Source: CAZSNT01 sp964607765
GTDB taxonomy: Bacteria > Verrucomicrobiota > Lentisphaeria > Oligosphaerales > JABHEG01
NCBI GenBank assembly: GCA_964607765.1
Contig: CAZSNT010000029.1
Location: forward strand, 1 to 64,000
Length of the DNA stretch: 64,000 bases
Direction of reading: 5' to 3'
The notes beneath the pieces were generated by a model that made no database searches, was not told where the DNA came from, and saw only the letters and a list, made by a program, of their open reading frames with translations. A program made the translations under genes and the position numbers. Each line of letters opens with the position of its first letter. Position 1 is the first letter of the stretch. Below, in pieces: positions 52,738-60,804 of this stretch.

Positions 52738-55700
52738 TCATCGCTCGTCTTTCCACTTTTTCTTGCGCGCCAGGAGTCGGGCGGTGGTGGACGTGGGTTG
52801 CTGCTCTTCTGTCGCAGCAGCTTCCGGTTCGGCCCGTGTCCGGCTCGGTCGTGTGTCCGGCCTCCGCTCCCGTTCGTCGCGTCTGGCTGCGTCTCGCCGG
52901 GCGCGCAGCTGTGTAGTTGACATCCCCTCGGTCTGCGCCTTGTCTTTGGTGGCAAAGGCGATGTCCTGCTTGCGCTTCAACAGGGCCGCGAACGTCTCTC
53001 CGGAAGGCTGTTTGCCGCGATCGAGCCCGAGCCAGCCGCGGATCACAGCCCAGTCCAGCTGGACACGACGCACGCCTACATCGATTGGCACGAGGCAAGC
53101 CAGGGCCAACAGGAACCACGCCACCACGGGGCGCGTGGCGGATCGGGTCTGTCGCTCTTCGGGGAAGATCTGTCTGCCGCGTTCATCCCCCGTCAGCAGT
53201 CGCCCGCCGGTGCGTCGGGCAATGTCCTTGAGCACAAGCGGGTTGGAGCGGAACCGCAGGTATTCGGGCGAGTAGGGCACGGCGAACCCGCCCAGCGCCC
53301 GTTCCTGCCGCCCTTCTCCGGCCGCGGCGGCCGTGATCCGGTACCGGCCTCGGCCCCAGAGCTCGAACTGGCCTTCGTAGCGGCGCGGCCCGGTTTGACG
53401 GATGGCGATCGCCTCATCGCGGTCCCGTGGTCCGCCCACCTGTGCGCGGACGTCCAGGAACGAGTCGCCGGGGAAATGATCCTCAATGACCACCACTCCG
53501 GACGTGCCTGCCGCGAACGCGGACAGGTGCAGACTGCTCTGCTGCTGCACGCGCGAGATATCGGTGACGAGTTGCCTGATAAATGCCATGAACCGTTCCC
53601 ACTCCAGCCAGGAGCTCGCCCAGTTCGGGGAGAGGTCCGACGTGAACGCGGCCGTCTTACCCAGGCCGTATCGCCACGTGGTCAGCACCGGGTCCAGATC
53701 CTCGTCACTGGGGCCGCGCAGGATCGTGCTGGAGCGCGGCTTCGGCGTTGTCAATACGTAGCCGCGTAACTGCGGAAACCCGTCGATGCCCTTGATGATC
53801 GGGGACGGCAGCTCGACGCGCGGTGTGAATTCCTCGTTCTGGATCATGCTGCGGCGGAGTGTCTTGGCTTCTTTGATAAAAATCGACGGCAGCAGGCTCG
53901 GATCCTGGGGCAGGTAGTAGCGGCCGCCCGTAGTTGCGGCGATGGATCGCATGATCGAGATGTCCTGGCCGCCATGCGGGAAGACTGCGACCATGGAGAC
54001 ACTGACTTTCTCCATCACGAACTCGTTAACCATGTTGGGCGGGGGCGGCGAGGGATCGCCGTCCGAGATAATAATCATGTGCTTGGTGGCCGCATCGCTT
54101 GCCTTGAGCGCGTCCAGGCCCAGTCGCATGGTGTCCGAGAAGCTGGGCATATCGCCGATCTGTGCCTGGTTCACGAGCTTGGCGAGGCGCTCGTATTCCC
54201 CTGCCGGGGTCAGCTCGAACAACCACGAGGCGCCGCCCTCGTAGGTGTAGGCGAGTATGCCCACCTCGTCTTTCGCGCCGAGCACGCGGATTGCCTCCTT
54301 GGCAATGCGTTTTCCCCACGTGTTGCCTTCAGGGAACTCGCAGGTGTGCAGAATGACTGCGAGCGCGCCTTTCGGCAGCACTTTCTTTTGGGTAATGTCC
54401 ATGGTTACCGGCAGGATCTCCTCAACCTTGCTGCGGTGGTAGCCGCCGGGCCCGAAGCTGTTCGGGCCGCCGATCATGAGGAACCCGGAGCCCTGGTGGT
54501 AGACCGCGTCGCGCAGCGCGTCTAACTGCACCACATCGAACGCGTCCGCGGCGACGTTGACGAACACAATGCAGTCATAGGCAAGCAGCGACAGTGCATT
54601 GCGCGGGAACTCGTAAGCGCTGGCCACTTCGACATCGCGTTTGCCCTTCCTGAGCGCTCGTACGAACGCCTGCCAGTCACGCGGGTCGCCATCGGGGGTC
54701 ACGGCAACCAGCACCTTTCCTTCGCCTTTGATGTACAGGTAGTTGATCGCCGTGTTGTTCTCGGCCCAGCCGTCCCTGCCGGCGGACGGCTCGATCGTGG
54801 CGACGTACTCGTAGTAGCCCGGTTCACGCAGGTAGAGGGGAAGTGTGTATCGGTTCTTGCCCGCCTGGAAGGTGACTGTCTGCCGGGAGATTGCCTCCCC
54901 GTTCTCCTTCAGCACCAAGTCCCCCGCGCCTGGCGAGAGGCTGGCCAGGATGATGGATGCGTTGTAGGTCTCGCCCAGCTTCACGAAGTCCGGCAATTCC
55001 AGTTTCTCAAGCCACACTTCGTGGTCATAGTCGTAGGCGATGGGCAGCACGTCGACCGCGATCCGGCGCCGTGTCAATTCCTGCAGGACGCGCGGGTAGC
55101 TGCCCTCTGTCTGGGTGCCGTCCGAGACCAGCACGATGCGTCCGTCGTCTTCTTCCGGGAGCATGGCCGCGGCCAGGGCCAGACCGTCTTCCAGATTGGT
55201 TGCGTCACGCGCAATGCGGCAGTTGACCGCTTCGAAAGGGAAGGTCAGGCGCGGCGGCAGCTCCACGCCGGCGTCACGGCCGAACACGACCAGTCCCGCC
55301 TTGTCCCGCTCCGGCTTCTCGGAGGCCGTTCTGACGATGTAGCTCAGGGCCTGCTCCGACGTCGCGTCCCCCACGGAGTCGGAGACGTCGAGTGCGTACA
55401 TGACGGCCAGGTCGTCGCTCTTGCGTACCGCGCGCGGCTCGGCGAGCGTCATGGCGAACACGCCGATCAACAGCATGCGCGTGATCAGCGCCAGAAGTGA
55501 CCGGAACCCGGCGAGGCCGCTGAACCCGGTCACGTGCAGCCACCACACCCACGGCAGCGTGATCAGGATGAGGAACGCCTTGGGCGAGGCGAACAGGAGC
55601 CGGTTCGTGAACTCCAGCCAGGCACACACGCCGCCAAACAGGACGCCGAACACGATCAACGGCAGCACGTCGCGCGTCCGCACTCGCCGTCGGGCGGGTG

Positions 55701-55743
55701 GGAACAACGCCGCGATGCAGCTGTTGAACGTGCTTGCTGTCAC
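52738..55743 (-). CDS. Double VWA / amidotransferase-like membrane protein
   Basis: A 1001-residue protein. I place the start at GTG 55743, which overlaps the NHL-protein stop (GTGA). Two N-terminal transmembrane helices (about 25-75), then a VWA domain with DxSxS (ALDVSDSVG), a glutamine-amidotransferase-like segment (SLLAYDCIVFVNVAADAF...GGPNSFGPGGY), a second VWA-like region (IIISDGDPSPPPP), and a helix and charged, Arg/Glu-rich tail after LALACLVPIDVGVRRV. It matches large VWA proteins of MoxR loci in Planctomycetota and related groups. It may be the structural partner that MoxR remodels in the membrane. Confidence 0.82.
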   Translation of the reverse strand: MTASTFNSCIAALFPPARRRVRTRDVLPLIVFGVLFGGVCAWLEFTNRLLFASPKAFLILITLPWVWWLHVTGFSGLAGFRSLLALITRMLLIGVFAMTLAEPRAVRKSDDLAVMYALDVSDSVGDATSEQALSYIVRTASEKPERDKAGLVVFGRDAGVELPPRLTFPFEAVNCRIARDATNLEDGLALAAAMLPEEDDGRIVLVSDGTQTEGSYPRVLQELTRRRIAVDVLPIAYDYDHEVWLEKLELPDFVKLGETYNASIILASLSPGAGDLVLKENGEAISRQTVTFQAGKNRYTLPLYLREPGYYEYVATIEPSAGRDGWAENNTAINYLYIKGEGKVLVAVTPDGDPRDWQAFVRALRKGKRDVEVASAYEFPRNALSLLAYDCIVFVNVAADAFDVVQLDALRDAVYHQGSGFLMIGGPNSFGPGGYHRSKVEEILPVTMDITQKKVLPKGALAVILHTCEFPEGNTWGKRIAKEAIRVLGAKDEVGILAYTYEGGASWLFELTPAGEYERLAKLVNQAQIGDMPSFSDTMRLGLDALKASDAATKHMIIISDGDPSPPPPNMVNEFVMEKVSVSMVAVFPHGGQDISIMRSIAATTGGRYYLPQDPSLLPSIFIKEAKTLRRSMIQNEEFTPRVELPSPIIKGIDGFPQLRGYVLTTPKPRSSTILRGPSDEDLDPVLTTWRYGLGKTAAFTSDLSPNWASSWLEWERFMAFIRQLVTDISRVQQQSSLHLSAFAAGTSGVVVIEDHFPGDSFLDVRAQVGGPRDRDEAIAIRQTGPRRYEGQFELWGRGRYRITAAAAGEGRQERALGGFAVPYSPEYLRFRSNPLVLKDIARRTGGRLLTGDERGRQIFPEERQTRSATRPVVAWFLLALACLVPIDVGVRRVQLDWAVIRGWLGLDRGKQPSGETFAALLKRKQDIAFATKDKAQTEGMSTTQLRARRDAARRDERERRPDTRPSRTRAEPEAAATEEQQPTSTTARLLARKKKWKDER

Positions 55744-56666
55744 AACTCGATCCTGATGATTCGCCGATTCCCCGTGTCGGCAACGAACACCGTGCCGTCC
55801 GGTCCGCACACCACACCCCACGGGGTGGCCATCTGCGTGATTTCAAAGCCCGGTGTGCCGTGTCGCCCGACCATGTCCCCCTGTAGGTCGAGCACGGTCA
55901 GACGCCCTGCGCCCCACTCCACAATGTGCAGCGCGTCCCTCGGCCCGAGCGCCAGGTCGTAGGGGAAGCTCATGGCAGGGGCAGCGCCGCCGCCCAGCAC
56001 GCCGAGGAACTTGCCCGCGTCCGAGAACACTTGCACTCTGTGGTTCGCTGCGTCCGAGATGTAAAGTCTGCCTGCGTGCAGAACCATGCCGGACGGGCGC
56101 TGGAATTGGCCGGGGCCCGTGCCGAACTGCCCGAACGCACTGACGAACACGCCTTCCGCGGTGAACTTCTGTACCCGGTCGTTGGAGCCGTACTCGCAGA
56201 TGAACAGGGCGCCGTCCTCATCTTCGACAAGCGAGACGGGGTAGAGGAACTGTCCCGGCGCTCTGCCGAACGTGCCGAACACGCGTTTGGTCTCGCCGGT
56301 GGGTGTGAAAATCACGACCCGATGATAGTGCGTGTCAGGTACCGCAATGCAGCCGTCGCGCAGCACGGTCAGGTCCTCGGGCGTTCCAACCTGCGAGTCC
56401 GGCATGCGCCACTGGCGGATGAGCTTGCCCTCTGGTGAGAACACCAGGATTCGCGCGGCATTGTCCACGGCGTAGAGCTCTCCGGCCCGGCCCAGCGCCA
56501 GCCCGCGCGGCGCCGGGATTCGAGTGCCGTCGGCAGGCACGTTCCAGATGGTGCATCTGCGCACTGGCAAGGCGGTCGTTTCCGGCCTGCGACAGCTGCA
56601 GCAGAACAGGCCGAGGAGCAGCAGCGCGGGCAGTGCGCAGCTCACAGCCAGCAGTCGTGCGAGCAC
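55740..56666 (-). CDS. NHL-repeat lipoprotein
   Basis: A six-bladed NHL/SMP-30-like propeller of about 308 residues (blade signatures PRGLALGRAGELYAVDNAA, QFLYPVSLVEDEDGALFI, QFQRPSGMVLHAGRLYISD, SFPYDLALGPRDALHIVE, PWGVVCGPDGTVFVAD). A lipoprotein signal (LLLGLFCCSC) follows the GTG at 56666. The frame continues to ATG 56963, but the extra 99 residues are translated palindromic repeats, so either start is possible; the longer one would overlap the upstream gene by 4 bases (ATGA). It probably acts as a periplasmic protein-binding propeller within the MoxR/VWA operon. Confidence 0.72.
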   Translation of the reverse strand: MLARLLAVSCALPALLLLGLFCCSCRRPETTALPVRRCTIWNVPADGTRIPAPRGLALGRAGELYAVDNAARILVFSPEGKLIRQWRMPDSQVGTPEDLTVLRDGCIAVPDTHYHRVVIFTPTGETKRVFGTFGRAPGQFLYPVSLVEDEDGALFICEYGSNDRVQKFTAEGVFVSAFGQFGTGPGQFQRPSGMVLHAGRLYISDAANHRVQVFSDAGKFLGVLGGGAAPAMSFPYDLALGPRDALHIVEWGAGRLTVLDLQGDMVGRHGTPGFEITQMATPWGVVCGPDGTVFVADTGNRRIIRIEL

Positions 56667-56714
56667 AGCCTGGCCGTTCCAGGCCGGATGGCTGGGGGCC
56701 GGACTGGTGTCCCT

Positions 56715-56879
56715 CCTGGGACCGCCGAGCACCAGCTCGGCTCTGCCTTTCCCTGTGTTGGGATCCCGGATGCCGAGCTGGTGCTCAGCGGTCCCAGGAC
56801 GGCCGAGCACGAGCTCGGCTCTGCCTTCCCCTGTGTTGGGATCCCGGATGCCGACCTGGTGCTCAGCGGTCCCAGGACG
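56715..56879. repeat. Tandem 78-base palindromic repeats (family 4)
   Basis: Two 78-base copies (56724-56801 and 56802-56879). The first can fold into a hairpin with 27-base arms, 56715-56741 and 56772-56798, matching at 26 positions, around a 30-base loop; the second copy has two further mismatches. Core of the arm: GAGCACCAGCTCGGC. Confidence 0.8.
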
Positions 56880-56959
56880 GCCGGGGCCGATGGGGCTGGG
56901 GACCACCCGCGGAGCGTTCCTGGACCACCCCCTGAGCGTGGTTTCCGCCTCGATACCCA

Positions 56960-58660
56960 TCAAGGCAAGCCTCCCGGCTCAGGAGAGCCGGGCAACGGGC
57001 CTCCCGGCTCAGGAGAACCGGGCAACGGGCTTGCCGGCTCGGAAGAGTCGGGCAACGGCTTGCCTGCTTTGCCCATGGTGTCGAAGTACTTGCGGATTCC
57101 CTCGTGGTAGCCCGGCGGCACACGCTCTCGAACGATCGCTTCGCTGACGCCCTGCCGCACCGCTTTGAGCTGTTCACGGTAATCGATACGGGCCTGTCCG
57201 GGCTTGGCCAGCTCGCGGGTTTTCCACTGCATCAGCATCTTGCCTGCGACCAGCGGCGATGAGGCCTTGTCGGGTTGAAAATCGGTCTCCGCGCCATCGT
57301 CTTCGGGCGCATTGCCGCCTTTGCCCGTGCCCGGGCCGTTCATGCCGCCGCCCTGCTGGCGCAGTTTGGCCATGAGCTGTTCGTAGAGCTGGGCATAGTC
57401 CTGGATGCCTTGGCAACCTGCACAGTCTGCACCGTTCAGTCTGCCCTTCTCGTTGAGCTGTTTCGCCATCTGGATTGCCTGCAGTGCTCCCTCCAGATCA
57501 CCCAGGTCCTCCATTGCCTGCGCCAAAGCCGCCATCTCGGCGCCGGCCAGCGCCAGAGACTCGCGTGCAGCGTTGCTGGCGGACTGCGACAACTCGCCGT
57601 CGCGGGCCTCGCACATGGCCAACTGCTCCAGGGCACGGTTGAGCGCGGCCTGCAACTGCTTCGAAGATGCGGACCGCTCGGTGAACGCGGCGAGCGTCTT
57701 CAGGCGGCGAGTGAGTTCGCGACGCAATGCCTGACGCGCTTTCGGGTCCGTGGACCGGGCCAGTGTCTCGGCCATCTTCTGCAGTTCCGCCATTTCCTCC
57801 CGGAGCGGGTTGAGATCGCCTTTCTGCAGCTGCCGTTTCCATTTGGTCGTTCGTGCGTTTGCGCCGGCGCCGAAGCGCTGTGCCGCATCGGTGCGCTCGA
57901 ACGCATCCTTCAGGTCGATCGCGCTCGCGTTCCGCCACAGTTGCCCCAGGTCCTTCTGGCGTTCACTGAGCTGCTTCATGTTCAGCTTCTTGGCGTCCGG
58001 CTTGGTTTGACTGAGGGTCTTCATGAGATCCTCCAAGGCCGCGTCTGCGTCGCGCGAATGCTTCGCTTCAGGCGTCTGTCCGTCGCGGAGCGCCTGCACA
58101 CGAAGAGCGGTTGCCTTCCGGCTTTCTTCCAGCCAGTTGCGGCGTTTGGCTTCGCGTTGCCGCACTTCGTTGCGCCCGAACGGGTCCAACTGCGGCAGGT
58201 AGAGGACGGCCGCCAGCAGCAGGAAAGTGAGCAGCAGGAGGTCCCGCACCCGCGAGTGCCAGCGGAACGGCACGATTGCCGCGGCCGCCACGGTGGTGCT
58301 TTGCGCCTCGGCCTGCTTCACGACCAAGTCCCGGTACGCTTCGGGGCACTGGTCAATGAGCGTGGTGGTGAGGAACAGGTCCTGGGTGTCCAGGCGGCTG
58401 TCGATCAGATGCGCAGCATCGATCGGACGGGGGCGTCGCGAGACGAGTGCCGCCGCGCAGAGCGCTGCTGCCGGAATCACCAGCAGTGTGCCGGGAGCGA
58501 ACCAATCGGGGATCAGTGCGAACAACCGTGCAGTGACAAGCAGCACTGCGTAGAACACGGCAAACAGAAGCGTGAACCGGTGGCAATGTGCGCTCGTGGC
58601 AGCAAGCCACTGTCGGAGCGCAACCCGTCGCAGCAAACACGTTGTTGGTGACTGGATCAT
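56960..58660 (-). CDS. DUF4175-like coiled-coil membrane protein
   Basis: About 566 residues from ATG 58660 (the longer frame to 59032 runs antisense across the divergent gene). Two N-terminal transmembrane helices (FTLLFAVFYAVLLVTARLFA and LLVIPAAALCAAALV), a third near residue 150, and a long Ala/Arg/Glu-rich coiled-coil region with many leucines to about residue 420. This resembles the DUF4175/TIGR02302 type found in MoxR loci. The tail (PLPGSPEPGG repeated) is encoded by three tandem copies of a family 3 REP-like sequence. It is the first gene of the 15-kb operon and divergent from the small secreted coiled-coil gene. Confidence 0.72.
   Translation of the reverse strand: MIQSPTTCLLRRVALRQWLAATSAHCHRFTLLFAVFYAVLLVTARLFALIPDWFAPGTLLVIPAAALCAAALVSRRPRPIDAAHLIDSRLDTQDLFLTTTLIDQCPEAYRDLVVKQAEAQSTTVAAAAIVPFRWHSRVRDLLLLTFLLLAAVLYLPQLDPFGRNEVRQREAKRRNWLEESRKATALRVQALRDGQTPEAKHSRDADAALEDLMKTLSQTKPDAKKLNMKQLSERQKDLGQLWRNASAIDLKDAFERTDAAQRFGAGANARTTKWKRQLQKGDLNPLREEMAELQKMAETLARSTDPKARQALRRELTRRLKTLAAFTERSASSKQLQAALNRALEQLAMCEARDGELSQSASNAARESLALAGAEMAALAQAMEDLGDLEGALQAIQMAKQLNEKGRLNGADCAGCQGIQDYAQLYEQLMAKLRQQGGGMNGPGTGKGGNAPEDDGAETDFQPDKASSPLVAGKMLMQWKTRELAKPGQARIDYREQLKAVRQGVSEAIVRERVPPGYHEGIRKYFDTMGKAGKPLPDSSEPASPLPGSPEPGGPLPGSPEPGGLP
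56971..57060. repeat. Three 30-base family 3 repeats inside a coding region
   Basis: Three tandem 30-base units (56971-57000, 57001-57030, 57031-57060) with the hairpin CCGGCTC-AGGA-GAGCCGG or close variants. On the minus strand they encode a Pro/Gly/Glu-rich C-terminal tail of the coiled-coil membrane protein. Confidence 0.8.
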
Positions 58661-58806
58661 GCGCAGGAATTCCGTACCCCAATCGCTGCACAGTGGCAGC
58701 CGCAGAACTCTGTGCTTAGGATAGCGCACTGTTGGCGATGTGTCCAGGCCTGATTTCTGGCGGTATATTGGGTTGGTTGGCTGCGACGGGCTGAAGGAGA
58801 CGCACA

Positions 58807-59346
58807 ATGAAGATGACACTGTTTGGTTTGCTGTTGCTTGTGGCCACAGTGGCAGGCGCTCAGGAGGCGCCCCTGCCGGCCGGACCTGCGCCTGGGACGG
58901 GGGCTGAGGAAGAGGTTGAGGACGTGGAGAAGCTTGTTGCGGACTTGACCAAGGTGTTGCGCAGGGCGGTTGCGCAGCAGCGTGCCGCGGTAAGCCGGCT
59001 GGACAAACAGTGTCGCAAGCTTGAGAAGCCACTTGACCTGCCGCTGTTGACCAAGCCGCTGAAGAAGGGCGTCGGCAAAGGCGGCGGCAACAAAGGCGGA
59101 GCGGCTGGGAACTACCAGCAGCAGCTCAAACAGCGGGCGACACAGGATGCGCAGCGTCGTGTGCAGCTTGCCAAGGCCCGGGAGGCCCTGGCGGCCGCCC
59201 GGGATGCGCTAAGGGAAGCGAAGCTTGACTTGAGCCGGACGGACGAGCTCGGCGTTGCCGAACTGAAAGCACTGGCAGCCAAGTACAGCCAAGGCGGGAA
59301 GGACGTCCCACGCGGCGGCGGGCGGAAGAAGTCCGGAAAACGCTGA
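58807..59346 (+). CDS. Small secreted coiled-coil protein
   Basis: A 179-residue exported protein, not recognised. Signal peptide about 1-19 (LLLLVATVAGA), an acidic stretch, a helical region with heptad-like pattern, a Lys/Gly-rich linker (KKGVGKGGGNKGG), a second long helix rich in Ala/Arg/Lys and a basic C terminus. AAGGAGA lies 6 bases before the ATG, and TATATT at 58764-58769 may be its -10 box. It is divergent from the coiled-coil membrane protein of the MoxR operon and could share control with it. Confidence 0.7.
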   Translation: MKMTLFGLLLLVATVAGAQEAPLPAGPAPGTGAEEEVEDVEKLVADLTKVLRRAVAQQRAAVSRLDKQCRKLEKPLDLPLLTKPLKKGVGKGGGNKGGAAGNYQQQLKQRATQDAQRRVQLAKAREALAAARDALREAKLDLSRTDELGVAELKALAAKYSQGGKDVPRGGGRKKSGKR

Positions 59347-59425
59347 GGGCTCAACGGACGTGCGCAGGCGCCGGCCGCAGAGCCCTCGTTTGACTTGCTC
59401 GTTGACAGATTCGTCAGCCTGCTGG

Positions 59426-59569
59426 TCAGGCAATCGGTGTGTTCACTGCAGTCCACACCACATAGGCCATGGGACCAAGGGCGCTGATGCCCAACACCGC
59501 AATCGTGGTGAGGCGGCGCCGTGTGCAGAGGAAACCTTCGATTGTGAACTGATCGATTCGCTTCTTCAT
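59426..59569 (-). CDS. 47-residue single-helix membrane protein
   Basis: A small gene of 47 residues, MKKRIDQ...NTPIA, with a strong AGGAGA 7 bases before the ATG. A basic N terminus (two Lys, later CTRRR) is followed by one transmembrane helix (about 21-40, TTIAVLGISALG). The positive-inside rule predicts a cytosolic N terminus. I do not recognise a family. It lies convergent to the small secreted coiled-coil gene. The clear ribosome site, clean membrane-helix pattern and sensible codons argue for a real small protein. Confidence 0.6.
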   Translation of the reverse strand: MKKRIDQFTIEGFLCTRRRLTTIAVLGISALGPMAYVVWTAVNTPIA

Positions 59570-59883
59570 CCGTTTTCTCCTGCTTCAGTCTTCTCCATAC
59601 TGAATGCGCTGCTCGGTCGAGAGCAACATGGCAACCGTTGAGCACATTGCATGCCAGGGACGGCGGCCCTGCCCGGGCCGGGACGGATTGGGTGGGGCGG
59701 CTCGCAGCGTTGCGAAAGTGCGAATCCGATTACTGCGACTATGGTAAGGCGGGACCGGCTCGAGAGTGCTCTGCGGCGCGCTCGGGATGGGTGTCACTTG
59801 GTCATTGGTCATCGGTCATCGGTCACTGGTCTTCGTCATTGGCGCTTTGCGCGCCATCAGGTCATTGGAGTGGAGTCGTCCAG
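59570..59883. other. 314-base spacer with decayed TTGGTCA repeats
   Basis: The divergent space between the 47-residue gene and the 71-residue gene. 59798-59840 carries a decayed heptamer array (TTGGTCA, TCGGTCA, TCGGTCA, CTGGTC) and nearby GGCGCTTTGCGCGCC can fold into a small hairpin. I see no further gene. Confidence 0.5.
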
Positions 59884-60099
59884 ATGAGAGTACTTGTTGC
59901 GGTTTTCGCCGCGATCCTGACAGCGCTTTGGCTGCACACACACGGTTTTGAGCCGCCGCTGGTCGTGGCGGGCGTCTTGGCCGCGTTCGTGGTTACGTTT
60001 GGGGCGTCCATGCTGCTGAAGGCCGCCTGGAAACTGTTTGTCCTGCTTTCCGTCCTGTTCTTCGTGCTGTGGGTGCTGGGCCGGTTTGCGGGGGCGTGA
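59884..60099 (+). CDS. 71-residue two-helix membrane protein
   Basis: Predicted small inner-membrane protein starting at ATG 59884. Hydrophobic segments about residues 3-20, 26-44 and 49-66 (LFVLLSVLFFVLWVLG). A GGAGTGG-type site lies about 10 bases upstream. The longer frame to 59638 is repeat and spacer DNA. No family recognised. Confidence 0.55.
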   Translation: MRVLVAVFAAILTALWLHTHGFEPPLVVAGVLAAFVVTFGASMLLKAAWKLFVLLSVLFFVLWVLGRFAGA

Positions 60100-60123
60100 G
60101 CGGGGGGGGCGAGGGGCAGGACA

Positions 60124-60729
60124 CTATCGCGAGGTCATCCACTCGGCCGGCGTGCCTGTCTTTGACCAGTGTTCCCAGCCTGGCCGGTAGTAGGCAATGA
60201 CCTGACCGATCTGTTCCGTGGACAGCGCGCCGACGTGGACGAACAGCGTGTGGCCCCGGGGCGAATAGAGGCGGTGTTCGGGCACGGTCTTGAACCAGAG
60301 CTCTGCAGCTACCACGCGCTCGGGGCGCAGGCCGAAACGCTCGGACCAGGCTTTGGCAGTCGCGACGGTGGCATGGTCGTTGTACTTGGTGCTTTTCCCT
60401 GTCATCACGGTGAGGAACACCATGTCCTCGGCGGCCTGCTGTTCCGCTTTCCGTGTCTGGGGAGTCTGCCACGCACACGTTTTGCACCATGTGGCGGCAT
60501 ACTCGGCCCAGATAAAACGCCCGGCGAAATCCGGCATAGCGACGGGTTCTCCGAGCGCGTTCGAGCGCGGCGCCTGTGTCCGGACTTGGGAGTAGGACGT
60601 ATCGTTCATGTTCCCGACGATCTGCTCCAGCCCCTTCATCTCTCCCCACGAACGTTTGACCGGGCCGTGTTGACGCCCGCACCCGGCCGTGGTCACGACG
60701 AACAGGATCGATAGGAGTAGTCTACTCAT
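60124..60729 (-). CDS. Thioredoxin-like lipoprotein
   Basis: A 201-residue exported protein. Start at ATG 60729; a lipobox follows (VTTAGC). The active site is ATWCKTC (CxxC), with a thioredoxin-type alpha/beta fold around it (FIWAEYAATW...EDMVFLTVMTGK) as in TlpA-like proteins. It lacks a recognisable partner gene; a role in periplasmic disulphide reduction or a haem-related process is inferred from the fold only. The longer frame to 60789 is the family 1 hairpin repeat, which ends 4 bases before the start codon. Confidence 0.8.
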   Translation of the reverse strand: MSRLLLSILFVVTTAGCGRQHGPVKRSWGEMKGLEQIVGNMNDTSYSQVRTQAPRSNALGEPVAMPDFAGRFIWAEYAATWCKTCAWQTPQTRKAEQQAAEDMVFLTVMTGKSTKYNDHATVATAKAWSERFGLRPERVVAAELWFKTVPEHRLYSPRGHTLFVHVGALSTEQIGQVIAYYRPGWEHWSKTGTPAEWMTSR

Positions 60730-60732
60730 GGT

Positions 60733-60774
60733 GTGTTCAGTGTTCCCTGCTGTCCGGCAGGATTCAGTGTTCAG
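60733..60774 (-). repeat. 5'-leader hairpin repeat, family 1
   Basis: Third copy, on the minus strand, with stem CCTGC-CGGACA-GCAGG (one changed base relative to the others) flanked by AACACTGAA-type repeats. It sits just before the thioredoxin-like start codon. Confidence 0.8.
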
Positions 60775-60804
60775 GTGATCTGCCCGCATTCCGCATCCCC
60801 CCCC

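Noticed and set aside
59112..59645. A 177-residue minus-strand open frame
   Set aside because: It is antisense to the small secreted coiled-coil gene; the better gene in this region is the 47-residue frame at 59426-59569 with its own ribosome site.
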